Of a stretch of 35,559 nt of DNA, positions 18,501 through 25,866 are shown piece after piece. This DNA comes from Nitratifractor sp. (lineage in GTDB: Bacteria; Campylobacterota; Campylobacteria; Campylobacterales; Sulfurovaceae), in NCBI GenBank assembly GCA_015488535.1, contig WFNP01000059.1, forward strand, positions 1-35,559. Direction: 5' to 3'. Below the pieces are notes generated by a model. That model had not been told where the DNA came from. It made no database searches and worked only from the letters and a program-made list of their open reading frames with translations. Both the position numbers and the translations under genes were made by a program. Within the stretch, counting starts at the first letter, position 1. The number at the start of each line of letters is the position of its first letter.

Positions 18501-19645
18501 CTTTCCAACTTTCCAAATTCCTCTTCGGCTTTTTCAAACTCTTTATCAAAATCTTCCTCTTCATCATCTTCATCATCTTCATCATCTTCTTCATCACTCT
18601 TATCAGGATTGACATATCTTACTATTAAAATAGAGATGCCATAAAGAATAATCAAAGGTGTAGCCATCAACAGCTGTGTCAGCACATCTGGAGGTGTTAG
18701 AAGTGCAGCTACCAAGAATATAATCACTATTGCATATTTAAAAAAGTTTATCAAAGTTTTATCTGTAACCAACCCTAATAGAGCCAAAAAGTATGCAAAT
18801 ACAGGCAACTCAAAAGCCAATCCAAAACCAAACATAATTTTGGTAAAAAATCCTACATAATCTTCTATATTTATAAGTGGCGTATAAAGAAATGAGCCAA
18901 ATGTTATGAGAAATTGAAAACCAAACGGAGTAACTACATAATAAGCAAACAATACACCAACCAAAAACATCACACTACCGCCTACAACAAACGGTAATAC
19001 CATCTTTTTCTCATTATCATAAAGTCCAGGGGCTATAAATTGCCAAATTTGCCACAATATAACAGGCAGTGCCATTAATAATCCTGCAAAAAATGACACT
19101 TTAAGTGCAACGAAGAATGCTCCCCCCACTTGATGGGTAGTAATCATACCCTCAAAGCTCTTTGCTCTGAGTCTTTCAGACTCTTGTCCTATTGTAATAT
19201 TTAACTCTTTGGATAGTGCATAAGCCAAATTTTTGCTATCTTTTGCAATAGCATCAGCAGATTTTGCCGCACTCATTAGCAAAGATGCCAAAGCTTTTTG
19301 GGTAGCAGTAGCATTAGTATCATTTAATACTGCAGAAGCCTTTTTAAGCGTTTGTGATAAGTTTTGAGCCTTTAAAGACTCTCTAAGTGCAATGTCGGCT
19401 GAAGTGCTTTTTATATTTGTTGTTTTTGTGGCATTACTCTCCTCTTTAATTTTCCAACTCTCATAATTTCTCTGCTCTACAATCTTGCCAACTTGCACCA
19501 AAGCATCATTAAGAGGTCTTGTCATCCATCCCAATATGGCATTATGAAATGTAAACGCCACAATAAAACCAATAAAAATAGCCAATACAGATTTGGCAAG
19601 TCTTTGCCTAAGCTCTACAAGATGAGGCTTGATACTCTCAAACAT
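18497..19645 (-). CDS. tatC: Sec-independent translocase TatC with a large first-loop insertion
   Basis: Core receptor subunit of the twin-arginine translocase, which exports folded proteins. The ATG at 19645 (MFESIKPHLVELRQRL) gives the normal N-terminus and an 8-base overlap with tatB; the frame extends 15 codons further up. The product has 382 residues where about 250 is usual. Family landmarks are HLVELRQRL, the APGLYDNEKK loop with Glu212, PFGFQFLITFG and LTPPDVLTQLLMATP. Extra length comes from about 105 alanine/lysine/serine-rich residues in the first periplasmic loop (about 52-160), between MTRPLNDAL and MITTHQVGGAFF, and from a very acidic C-terminal tail (349-378). Confidence 0.96.
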   Translation of the reverse strand: MFESIKPHLVELRQRLAKSVLAIFIGFIVAFTFHNAILGWMTRPLNDALVQVGKIVEQRNYESWKIKEESNATKTTNIKSTSADIALRESLKAQNLSQTLKKASAVLNDTNATATQKALASLLMSAAKSADAIAKDSKNLAYALSKELNITIGQESERLRAKSFEGMITTHQVGGAFFVALKVSFFAGLLMALPVILWQIWQFIAPGLYDNEKKMVLPFVVGGSVMFLVGVLFAYYVVTPFGFQFLITFGSFLYTPLINIEDYVGFFTKIMFGFGLAFELPVFAYFLALLGLVTDKTLINFFKYAIVIIFLVAALLTPPDVLTQLLMATPLIILYGISILIVRYVNPDKSDEEDDEDDEDDEEEDFDKEFEKAEEEFGKLER

Positions 19646-20096
19646 CTTTTTCTGCCTTTTTATCCAGATTTTTAAATCCCATAACTTCACTACTGTTTTG
19701 AGTAGTTTTATCTTCTATCTTTTCTTTTTTGGGTTCATCATCCCAATCATCATCACCCCATGGGTCTTTATCATATTTACTCTGCTGTTCAAACTCATCT
19801 TTTATATGTGAAAATTCACTGTTTAGTTGAGTTACAGGCTCTTGCATAGCATTTTTAAATCCACTTATATCTTCTTTGACTGTATCTAACTCCCTACGAT
19901 ACCCCATCGCCTCTTCTTTAAGCTCTTTTAGATGCACCTCTTCTTCAAAACTACTCTTTGCTTCATCTATTGTTCTTTTGACTGAGCCTATAAATTTGGC
20001 TATCTGCACCATAGCTTCCGGTAACTTATCAGGTCCCAAAAACAAAATTGCCACTATCAAAATCATCACTATCTCGGTAAATCCCATACCAAACAT
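19638..20096 (-). CDS. tatB: Sec-independent translocase subunit TatB
   Basis: TatB of 152 residues: one N-terminal membrane helix (MGFTEIVMILIVAILFLG), the hinge GPDKLPEA, then an amphipathic helix and a charged, partly acidic tail ending in a lysine-rich stretch. It pairs with TatC to form the receptor for twin-arginine signal peptides. It overlaps tatC by 8 bases. tatA is not in the window. The upstream region is AT-rich with AAGG before the ATG and probably holds the promoter for the tatB-tatC-queA run. Confidence 0.95.
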   Translation of the reverse strand: MFGMGFTEIVMILIVAILFLGPDKLPEAMVQIAKFIGSVKRTIDEAKSSFEEEVHLKELKEEAMGYRRELDTVKEDISGFKNAMQEPVTQLNSEFSHIKDEFEQQSKYDKDPWGDDDWDDEPKKEKIEDKTTQNSSEVMGFKNLDKKAEKDV

Positions 20097-20143
20097 ATAA
20101 ACGCCTTTTTAATTAGAAAAATTGGAGATATATTAGCATAAAT

Positions 20144-20193
20144 TTAGTATATTAGTGTATTGGTTATTGGATAAAAAGAAATTAGTATATTAG
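20144..20193. repeat. Short direct repeats upstream of tatB
   Basis: TTAGTATATTAG occurs at 20144-20155 and again at 20182-20193, separated by ATTGG-rich sequence. This low-complexity patch lies between tatB and the Uma2-type gene next to the heptamer repeat. It may be debris of past insertions or AT-rich promoter sequence for tatB. Confidence 0.4.
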
Positions 20194-20240
20194 CTATTTA
20201 CATATCTCCTGATAGGTAGCTAACTCTTTATTTGTAATTA

Positions 20241-20272
20241 GGCATTGGGCAATGCCCAATGCCCAATGCCTA
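20241..20272. repeat. Heptamer-type palindromic repeat containing the Uma2 stop codon
   Basis: Three head-to-tail GCCCAAT-type units preceded by the inverted GGCATTGGGC, so it can fold as a hairpin. Its last 22 bases (20251-20272) recur exactly at 22788-22809 in the same orientation. In both places the final CTA is the TAG stop codon of a minus-strand gene. Confidence 0.7.
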
Positions 20273-20803
20273 AATCTCAAACACCTCTTTTAACTCTATA
20301 AATCCATCTATACACTCAACAGGCAATTTATCATCCTCTCCAAAAGCTCCAACATACTCATACTTTTTATCTTTTAAAACAAATTTATCAATCACTCTAT
20401 ACTCGGCATTTACTAAAAAATACTCTCTTATTTTACTTCTTTCATATAAATCTTTTTTTACTGTTTTATCTTTGAGTGCAGTAGATGGAGACAATACCTC
20501 AAATACAGCACAAGGCTTTTTATCATCACAAAATAGCATAATATCTGGTTGGACTACATTTATAGTGCCATCAACTTCTAATTTCAAATCATATGGAGCT
20601 ACTCTTGGCAGACATTTTTGTTTATCTTTACTTAGGGATTTTAGATAAAAAAATATATTTCCTACTATATCTTGATGCAAAGCACTGGCTCCTGCCATCA
20701 TATAGATTTGTCCAAATATTAACTCTACTCTCTCTTTGGTAGAGTTTGATATATCTAAATAATCTTCATAACTGTAATTATTTAATACCCTTGCTTCTTG
20801 CAT
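20270..20803 (-). CDS. Uma2-family (DUF820) putative nuclease
   Basis: Protein of 177 residues in the Uma2 / DUF820 family, which has a PD-(D/E)XK nuclease-like fold. Visible core: VQPDIMLF with the aspartate, AVFEVLSPSTALKDKTVKKDLYE with the glutamate and downstream lysines, and YFLVNAE. The N-terminal YSYEDYL and ERVELIFGQIYMMAGAS match the family start. The family is abundant in cyanobacteria and often carried on mobile DNA; its function is unresolved. The gene is flanked by short repeats and sits between tatB and murC, which suggests acquisition by transfer. Confidence 0.85.
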   Translation of the reverse strand: MQEARVLNNYSYEDYLDISNSTKERVELIFGQIYMMAGASALHQDIVGNIFFYLKSLSKDKQKCLPRVAPYDLKLEVDGTINVVQPDIMLFCDDKKPCAVFEVLSPSTALKDKTVKKDLYERSKIREYFLVNAEYRVIDKFVLKDKKYEYVGAFGEDDKLPVECIDGFIELKEVFEI

Positions 20804-20817
20804 ACAAATCCTTTATT

Positions 20818-22137
20818 CTATTTCTCACCCCTTATTTGATATGTAATATCCCCTGCTCCAAAGGCTACTACAAGACCCTTATCATACTCTTTAATTATAT
20901 TGCTATCTTTTTTAATAACTACTGCTTCATTTTCTCTACCTACTCTATCAGCCATAATTGGTGAATATTTGCTAAAAGCTCCTTTTAAATCTATCGGGAT
21001 TTCTATCTCACCGGATGACCAGATAGGCAGTATTATAAGCTCATCTACTCCGTCAAAACACTCTACAAAACCTTTTAGATTATCCATTGTTCTGGTATAT
21101 TTATGAGGTTGCCAAATAGCATATATTTTATCTATACCTCTGGCATCTGCAAATACTCTAATAGCTTCTAATGTAGCTGATATCTCTGTTGGATGATGTC
21201 CATAATCATCTATAACAATAAAATCATCTTCATTATGCACTATATCAAATCGCTTTTTTATTCCACGATAATTTAACATTCTGGCTCTAACACTCTCTAC
21301 ATCTTCGCCTGTTTCAATAGCTCCTTTTATTGCAAGTGCTGCATCTATAGCAATATGCTCCCCAAATCCAAGCACTTCAAACTCACCAAGAGTATCTATG
21401 CCAAATCTTGTATAAGGCTCACCGTCTTTTAGTATATATGCTATATCACTTAACTCTTTTGATGGATAAAATTTGATTGTATCTTCAAACTCCAAACTAT
21501 CCAAAAATTCATCATCACCATTTAATACTCTAATATCAGCCAACTCTATAAACTTTTTGTATGCGTTATAAAATCTATCCAAATCATACTCATAATACTC
21601 CAAATGTTCAGGCTCTACATTGGTTACAATTGCCAAATATGGATTGGAGTTTAAAAAGCTCTCATCACTCTCATCTGCTTCAAATACCACACTGTTATTA
21701 TTACCTACTCTAACATTTGAGCCAAACTCTTTGCTGATTGCTCCAATAAGTGCATTGGCGGATGGAATTAGCGAAGAGAGCATTGCTGAAGTGGTGCTTT
21801 TACCGTGAGCTCCGGCTACTGCAAAAACTTTTTTATCTGATAGGATAAATTTTAGTGCCTCTTTGCGACTATATAGCTCAATACCCAACTCTTTGGCTCT
21901 TTTATACTCCACATTATTGGCTCTAACAGCAGCAGAGTATATTACAATATCAGCTCCCTCTACTGCATCTATATGGTGAGGTATTGTAATTTTTGCTCCA
22001 TAGTTAAGTGCCAAATCATCTGTAATTTCACTCTGTCTCATATCACTACCAGATATTGAGTACCCTTGTGAAGATAAAAATTTTGCTAAAGCAGATAATC
22101 CGATACCTCCAATTCCAATAAAATGCACTCTTTTCAT
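20818..22137 (-). CDS. murC: UDP-N-acetylmuramate--L-alanine ligase MurC
   Basis: Cytoplasmic ligase of 439 residues that adds the first amino acid (L-alanine) to UDP-MurNAc in peptidoglycan synthesis. The N-terminal UDP-binding segment HFIGIGGIGLSALA, the ATP-binding P-loop GAHGKSTT (109-116; usually GTHGKTTT elsewhere), FEADESDESF, VTNVEPEHLEYY and DDYGHHPTEI are all present. It begins 9 bases after the unknown 194-residue gene and ends 14 bases before the Uma2-type gene. Confidence 0.98.
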   Translation of the reverse strand: MKRVHFIGIGGIGLSALAKFLSSQGYSISGSDMRQSEITDDLALNYGAKITIPHHIDAVEGADIVIYSAAVRANNVEYKRAKELGIELYSRKEALKFILSDKKVFAVAGAHGKSTTSAMLSSLIPSANALIGAISKEFGSNVRVGNNNSVVFEADESDESFLNSNPYLAIVTNVEPEHLEYYEYDLDRFYNAYKKFIELADIRVLNGDDEFLDSLEFEDTIKFYPSKELSDIAYILKDGEPYTRFGIDTLGEFEVLGFGEHIAIDAALAIKGAIETGEDVESVRARMLNYRGIKKRFDIVHNEDDFIVIDDYGHHPTEISATLEAIRVFADARGIDKIYAIWQPHKYTRTMDNLKGFVECFDGVDELIILPIWSSGEIEIPIDLKGAFSKYSPIMADRVGRENEAVVIKKDSNIIKEYDKGLVVAFGAGDITYQIRGEK

Positions 22138-22146
22138 ATCACACCT

Positions 22147-22731
22147 TTACAGTTTTGCTAATAACTCTTGACCCTCTTTTACCTCTTTTGCAAACATTTG
22201 AAGCAAAATATCGGTTGGTTGAGCAAAATCTGTAATAAAAAATGCACTCGCATCATCATTATCTACATGTATATCACTAATTTGGGCAATATTTTCAATA
22301 AAACTATCAAAATCGTGTCCTGCCATAAGAGCGGCTGCATGCACCATCATAGCATCACTTATCTCTTTATGCTCAATTAAGTGATGAAGTGCCAAAAATA
22401 TCTCTTTGGCTCCTTTTAAATCATTCTCACTATATCGCTGTATTCCATGCTCATAAATTGCTCTTGCTGTCGCCCACTCTTCCGGATTACTCAAATCCAA
22501 TTTTGCTTTTTCACTGAGTTTTTGTGCCAAATTATCAAATGCTTTATTTACAATAAATGTAAAGATTTCATTAACCTCATCTTCGGGTGCTTCTGTAACC
22601 AATTTTGCATCAAGCAGTTGATAACCTCTTGCAATAGACTCCTGCTCTTTCATCTCTTTTTCAAGTAATTTTAAATTCTCTTGAAACTCCGGATTATTTT
22701 TTAACGCTTCTATCTCTTCTTGATTCATCAT
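22147..22731 (-). CDS. Conserved protein of unknown function (TPR-like helices)
   Basis: Acidic cytoplasmic protein of 194 residues with no signal peptide or membrane helix. The N-terminal 45 residues are charged and helical; the middle (ARAIYEHGIQRYSENDLKGAKEIFLALHHLI) looks like a TPR-type helical pair. I do not recognise a named family. The start MMNQEEIEAL is preceded by a ribosome site (AAGG) and a TATAAT-like box on the minus strand. It is 9 bases upstream of murC and probably co-transcribed with it. Confidence 0.75.
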   Translation of the reverse strand: MMNQEEIEALKNNPEFQENLKLLEKEMKEQESIARGYQLLDAKLVTEAPEDEVNEIFTFIVNKAFDNLAQKLSEKAKLDLSNPEEWATARAIYEHGIQRYSENDLKGAKEIFLALHHLIEHKEISDAMMVHAAALMAGHDFDSFIENIAQISDIHVDNDDASAFFITDFAQPTDILLQMFAKEVKEGQELLAKL

Positions 22732-22787
22732 ATCAATTTCCTTTTTTATATTTCAAATACGCTATAATTATAGTTTATATATAATAA

Positions 22788-22809
22788 AATGCCCAATGCC
22801 CAATGCCTA
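22788..22809. repeat. Second copy of the 22-bp heptamer-type repeat, containing the dapC stop codon
   Basis: Identical to 20251-20272 in sequence and orientation. Read on the minus strand it is TAG followed by GCATTGG units. It ends the aminotransferase gene, as its twin ends the Uma2-type gene. Confidence 0.7.
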
Positions 22810-23925
22810 GAGCATTAAAGCCACTTTTTCTAATGCCTCTTTGGTGGTATCTTCATCATATACCAGCGCAAGTCTAACATATCCTTTGCCTACTCCATCT
22901 CTACCCAAAAATGAGCCGGGCAAAACTTTTATATTATATTTTTGATACAACTCTTTTGTAAATTTCAGCTCATCACCAACCTCAAGCCAAATATAAAATG
23001 TAGCTTTTGGAATTTCAACTTCTAAAATCTCTTTGGCTATCTCAAAATTTTTGCGGTATGCTTTTCTAAAATCTTCTACATGACTTTGCTCTCTCCACGC
23101 CACAGCTGAAGCTTTTTGTAAGGGCAAAGGTGAAGCACACCCGATATAGGTGCGATACCTTAGATAATCTTTTAAAATCTCTCTATCTCCTGCTATAAAT
23201 CCACTTCTAAGACCGGGGGCTGATGAGCGTTTGGATAAAGAATTGGCAGTTAAAATATTTTTAAAACTCTTGTTTCCTGCTTTTATACTGGCTTGTAGTA
23301 TTGATGGAATTGGCTTATCATTATATAACTCTATATAACACTCATCATTTAAAAGTATAAAATCATATTTCAAAGCCAATTCTACCCACTTGAGCATCTC
23401 ATCTATATCCATTACTGATGCAGTAGGATTATTTGGAGTATTTAGTATAACTAAATCACACTCCTTTAATCTCTCTTCATCAATTACAGGTAAAAAGTTG
23501 TTTTTGGCTTCAAGATTGAGATGTATAATCTTAGCTCTACTTGCAATAGCCGCACCTTCATAGATTTGATAAAATGGATTTGGAAAGGCCATTACAGGCT
23601 CTTTTATATCGTGCAGTAAAAATTGTGGAAAATTAAAAAGCAACTCTCTTGTGCCAAATACAGGAATAAGCTCAGATTTATCCAACTCAATACCAAATCT
23701 GTTATTTACATAATAGAGCATTGACTCTTTTAGATACTCTTCTCCCGCAGTTTTAGGATATTTATTTAGTAAATCCGCACTATTAATCAACTCATCTTTG
23801 ATAAATTTGGGAGTATCAAACTGTGGCTCACCAATAGTCAAAGATATAGCAGGATATGAACTATTTGGCTCTATATCAGCCAACAGTTTATTAAGTTTTT
23901 CAAATGGATAATCTTCAAATTTCAA
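22807..23925 (-). CDS. dapC: Succinyldiaminopimelate aminotransferase (DapC-type)
   Basis: PLP-dependent class I/II aminotransferase of 372 residues, probably acting in the lysine/diaminopimelate pathway (N-succinyl-2-amino-6-ketopimelate to N-succinyl-LL-diaminopimelate). The PLP lysine is Lys232 in ANSLSKRSSAPGLRSGF; NTPNNPTA (162-169) is the conserved asparagine segment and GYVRLALV near the end holds the substrate-binding arginine. The overall sequence resembles the Campylobacterota DapC/PatA branch, so the substrate is assigned by family. Promoter-like TATA sequence lies in the 95 bases upstream, just ahead of the IS right end. Confidence 0.85.
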   Translation of the reverse strand: MKFEDYPFEKLNKLLADIEPNSSYPAISLTIGEPQFDTPKFIKDELINSADLLNKYPKTAGEEYLKESMLYYVNNRFGIELDKSELIPVFGTRELLFNFPQFLLHDIKEPVMAFPNPFYQIYEGAAIASRAKIIHLNLEAKNNFLPVIDEERLKECDLVILNTPNNPTASVMDIDEMLKWVELALKYDFILLNDECYIELYNDKPIPSILQASIKAGNKSFKNILTANSLSKRSSAPGLRSGFIAGDREILKDYLRYRTYIGCASPLPLQKASAVAWREQSHVEDFRKAYRKNFEIAKEILEVEIPKATFYIWLEVGDELKFTKELYQKYNIKVLPGSFLGRDGVGKGYVRLALVYDEDTTKEALEKVALML

Positions 23926-24025
23926 TCTATTGTCCTCTTCTATTAAGATAATCTATATTTTAACCAAAAATTACACTCTTTATATAAAACAGTTTCTAAT
24001 TATTGGATATAATCTAATACAAGCA

Positions 24026-24318
24026 ATCCTATAAAGAATAACTTAAACGGAGCGAAAAAATAGGAAATGACAATACTCTTGTAACATTAAAATTTTAAAG
24101 AACACTTTCAAGAGATTTTTTCTCTTGGGACTGTTTGATTTTTGAAACACTTTTTTATAGGTTTGAGATTGGATTAAACCCAAGTGTTTCAATGATCAAA
24201 CAGATGAAAGTCTGTTTGACAACGGTAAGGTAGAGAGACTTTGACTCTCTATGATGTTTACCAAGTTCTATAACAACTTATTGTTAAACAGTTGAATGAA
24301 ACAACAAGACTATGTTAC
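24026..24318 (-). ncRNA. Candidate bridge (seek) RNA in the IS right end
   Basis: The 293-base noncoding end downstream of the transposase is rich in structure. There is a 22-base imperfect stem (24131-24152 with 24182-24203), a 9-bp hairpin TCAAACAGA/TCTGTTTGA, a 7-bp TAGAGAG/CTCTCTA hairpin, and CAAGAGA/TCTCTTG. IS1111-group elements are known to encode their target/donor-guiding RNA here. The loop of the long stem holds CTCAAACCTATAAA on the minus strand, complementary over 13 of 14 bases to the predicted joined right and left ends. The transcript's limits and promoter cannot be read directly. Confidence 0.55.
24036..24045. repeat. IS subterminal inverted repeat, right end
   Basis: GAATAACTTA, exact reverse complement of TAAGTTATTC at 25656-25665. 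The same box is at 121-130 in the partial copy at the window start. It lies 7-10 bases inside the inferred right end. Confidence 0.65.
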
Positions 24319-25569
24319 TTATGAAGCATTTTTTCTTTGTGCCTGAAATACCCTTTGAGGATTATAAGCGACATTGTTTTTATAGATTGCCAAAACAATC
24401 TGGGCAAGCTTTCTTGCAACAATAATGACAGCCTCTTTTTTTGCTCTGCCTTGAGATATTTTGTCTCTGTAGAGCTTGTTAAGTTCGTTATTATGTCTAA
24501 TAGCGGCAATAGCAGCTTGATAGAGAGCTTTTTTTGCTAATTTGGCACCCCTTTTGGCAATATGACCATAAACAAGCTTGTTGCCAGATTGCTCTAATGT
24601 TGGATAAAGACCAAGATACCCTATAAAATGAGAAGCATTTTTAAACCTTGAGAGGTCACCACACTCACTCATAAGAGCAAAGATTGTTTTGTCACTGACT
24701 CCGGGGATACTTCTGAGATTGTCGATAATATCGATAACCTCTTGCTCATCCTCTTTGTCAAGCTCTGGTGCTTGTTTGAAAATCTTTAGCATCTCATTTT
24801 CAAGCTCTTCAAGCTCCTTTAGTAAAAGCTTGATTACTCTGATATGAGATTGTATAACATAGGCTCTTTCATCTTTACCATTGCCTTGATATATGGAGTG
24901 TTTGGCTAACTCTAAAAGTTTTTTAGCTTTTTCTTCATTAAAGTTGTTGCCTTTGATACCACGAAAGGTTTTTAAAATTCTATCCACACTAGCATATTCG
25001 TAATGCTTTGCTGTTGGATACTTTTGAAGAAGAGCTAGTCCTGTTACATTGAAAGGGTCTTTGATAACCTGTTCCATCTCAGGAAAGACAACGCTTAAAA
25101 GAGTGCTGATTTGGCGTTTATGCTTTTTCATCTCTTCAAGAAGGGATTGTTTGTGTCTGTAGAGTGCTTTGACGCTTTGATACATATCTTCACTTACATA
25201 AGCATTGGAATATCTTCCAGATTTAATAAGTGCTGCTATCATCAAAGCATCAATATTGTCGTTTTTAACCTTTTTCATACTATCCATCTCTCTAAACCTA
25301 TTTGTCTGATAAGGATTGAGTAATACTACCTTAAATCCTTTTTCTTTCAAATAAAGATAGAGATTTTCAAAGAAAAGATTGGTTGCTTCCATACCGATAG
25401 TAAAACGACTTGTATCATCGATAGAGTTTAACAGCACAAGAAGTTCACTAAACCCTTTTTCATCGTTATTGAATTTTAAGGACTTCTTTATAACTTTGTC
25501 ATTACTATCAACCACACAGGCAACATGAAAACTCTTGGCTATATCTATACCTACAAAGTAGTGCATCAT
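24319..25569 (-). CDS. IS110-family transposase (DEDD/serine recombinase)
   Basis: Intact recombinase of 416 residues. The N-terminal RuvC-like DEDD domain shows Asp9 in VGIDIAKSFH, Glu61 in GMEATN, and Asp104/Asp107 in KNDNIDALMIA. A coiled-coil middle (about 135-275) leads to the C-terminal Transposase_20 domain with IPGVSDKTI, FIGYLGLYP, the expected catalytic Ser328 in EQSGNK, and GHIAKRGAKLAKKALYQAA. In this family the enzyme excises a circle and inserts it with an RNA guide. AAGGA lies 6 bases before the ATG at 25569. No frameshift is visible, so it may be active. Confidence 0.95.
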   Translation of the reverse strand: MMHYFVGIDIAKSFHVACVVDSNDKVIKKSLKFNNDEKGFSELLVLLNSIDDTSRFTIGMEATNLFFENLYLYLKEKGFKVVLLNPYQTNRFREMDSMKKVKNDNIDALMIAALIKSGRYSNAYVSEDMYQSVKALYRHKQSLLEEMKKHKRQISTLLSVVFPEMEQVIKDPFNVTGLALLQKYPTAKHYEYASVDRILKTFRGIKGNNFNEEKAKKLLELAKHSIYQGNGKDERAYVIQSHIRVIKLLLKELEELENEMLKIFKQAPELDKEDEQEVIDIIDNLRSIPGVSDKTIFALMSECGDLSRFKNASHFIGYLGLYPTLEQSGNKLVYGHIAKRGAKLAKKALYQAAIAAIRHNNELNKLYRDKISQGRAKKEAVIIVARKLAQIVLAIYKNNVAYNPQRVFQAQRKNAS

Positions 25570-25655
25570 TGCATATCCTTGTTGTTTGTTTGATTTTACT
25601 TACAGCCTCGTTCCTATTGAGAGTTGGTATAAAAACCACTCTGGCATCCTATAGG

Positions 25656-25665
25656 TAAGTTATTC
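25656..25665. repeat. IS subterminal inverted repeat, left end
   Basis: TAAGTTATTC, the partner of the box at 24036-24045. It lies 10 bases inside the inferred left end and about 87 bases upstream of the transposase start. Confidence 0.65.
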
Positions 25666-25806
25666 AAAGTCAAACGCAGTATGCTTTCTTAGATGTTAGC
25701 TCAATGCTTTCATAAGGAGAAACGACTGTCATTCAACTTTTTAACTGTAAATTGTTTTAGTTCTTGGTGAACAGATAAAACTTTACCGAAGAAACTAAAA
25801 AAATAT

Positions 25807-25841
25807 TCAAACCTTTACTCCTTTTGGATGTAAGGGTTTGA
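25807..25841 (-). terminator. Intrinsic terminator on the minus strand, upstream of the NagZ-type gene
   Basis: A 12-bp stem (TCAAACCTTTAC with GTAAGGGTTTGA, one wobble pair) is followed on the minus strand by ATATTTTTTT, the classic form of a Rho-independent terminator. No minus-strand gene ends here. It may insulate the IS and dapC from antisense transcription, or form an RNA structure in the leader of the plus-strand gene. Confidence 0.6.
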
Positions 25842-25866
25842 TAATTTATTATACGAGGGATTACTT

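Larger units (their letters stand above)
24026..25675 (-). mobile_element. Complete IS110-family (IS1111-like) insertion sequence
   Basis: About 1.65 kb, carrying one intact transposase gene, a short left end (about 105 bases) and a long noncoding right end (about 290 bases). Subterminal inverted repeats TAAGTTATTC / GAATAACTTA lie at 25656-25665 and 24036-24045. Subterminal repeats and the long right end are IS1111-group traits. The ends are inferred from the outer limit of identity with the copy at 1-145, the inverted repeats, a 3-base TGC (GCA on plus) at both edges (24023-24025 and 25676-25678), and the guide match. They are uncertain by a few bases. It sits between divergent dapC and the NagZ-type gene. 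Confidence 0.82.

Noticed and set aside
24021-24320. CRISPR-like or tRNA-like structure in the hairpin-rich IS end
   Set aside because: The repeats are inverted arms of hairpins, not regularly spaced direct repeats, and no TPsiC-type arm or acceptor stem could be found.
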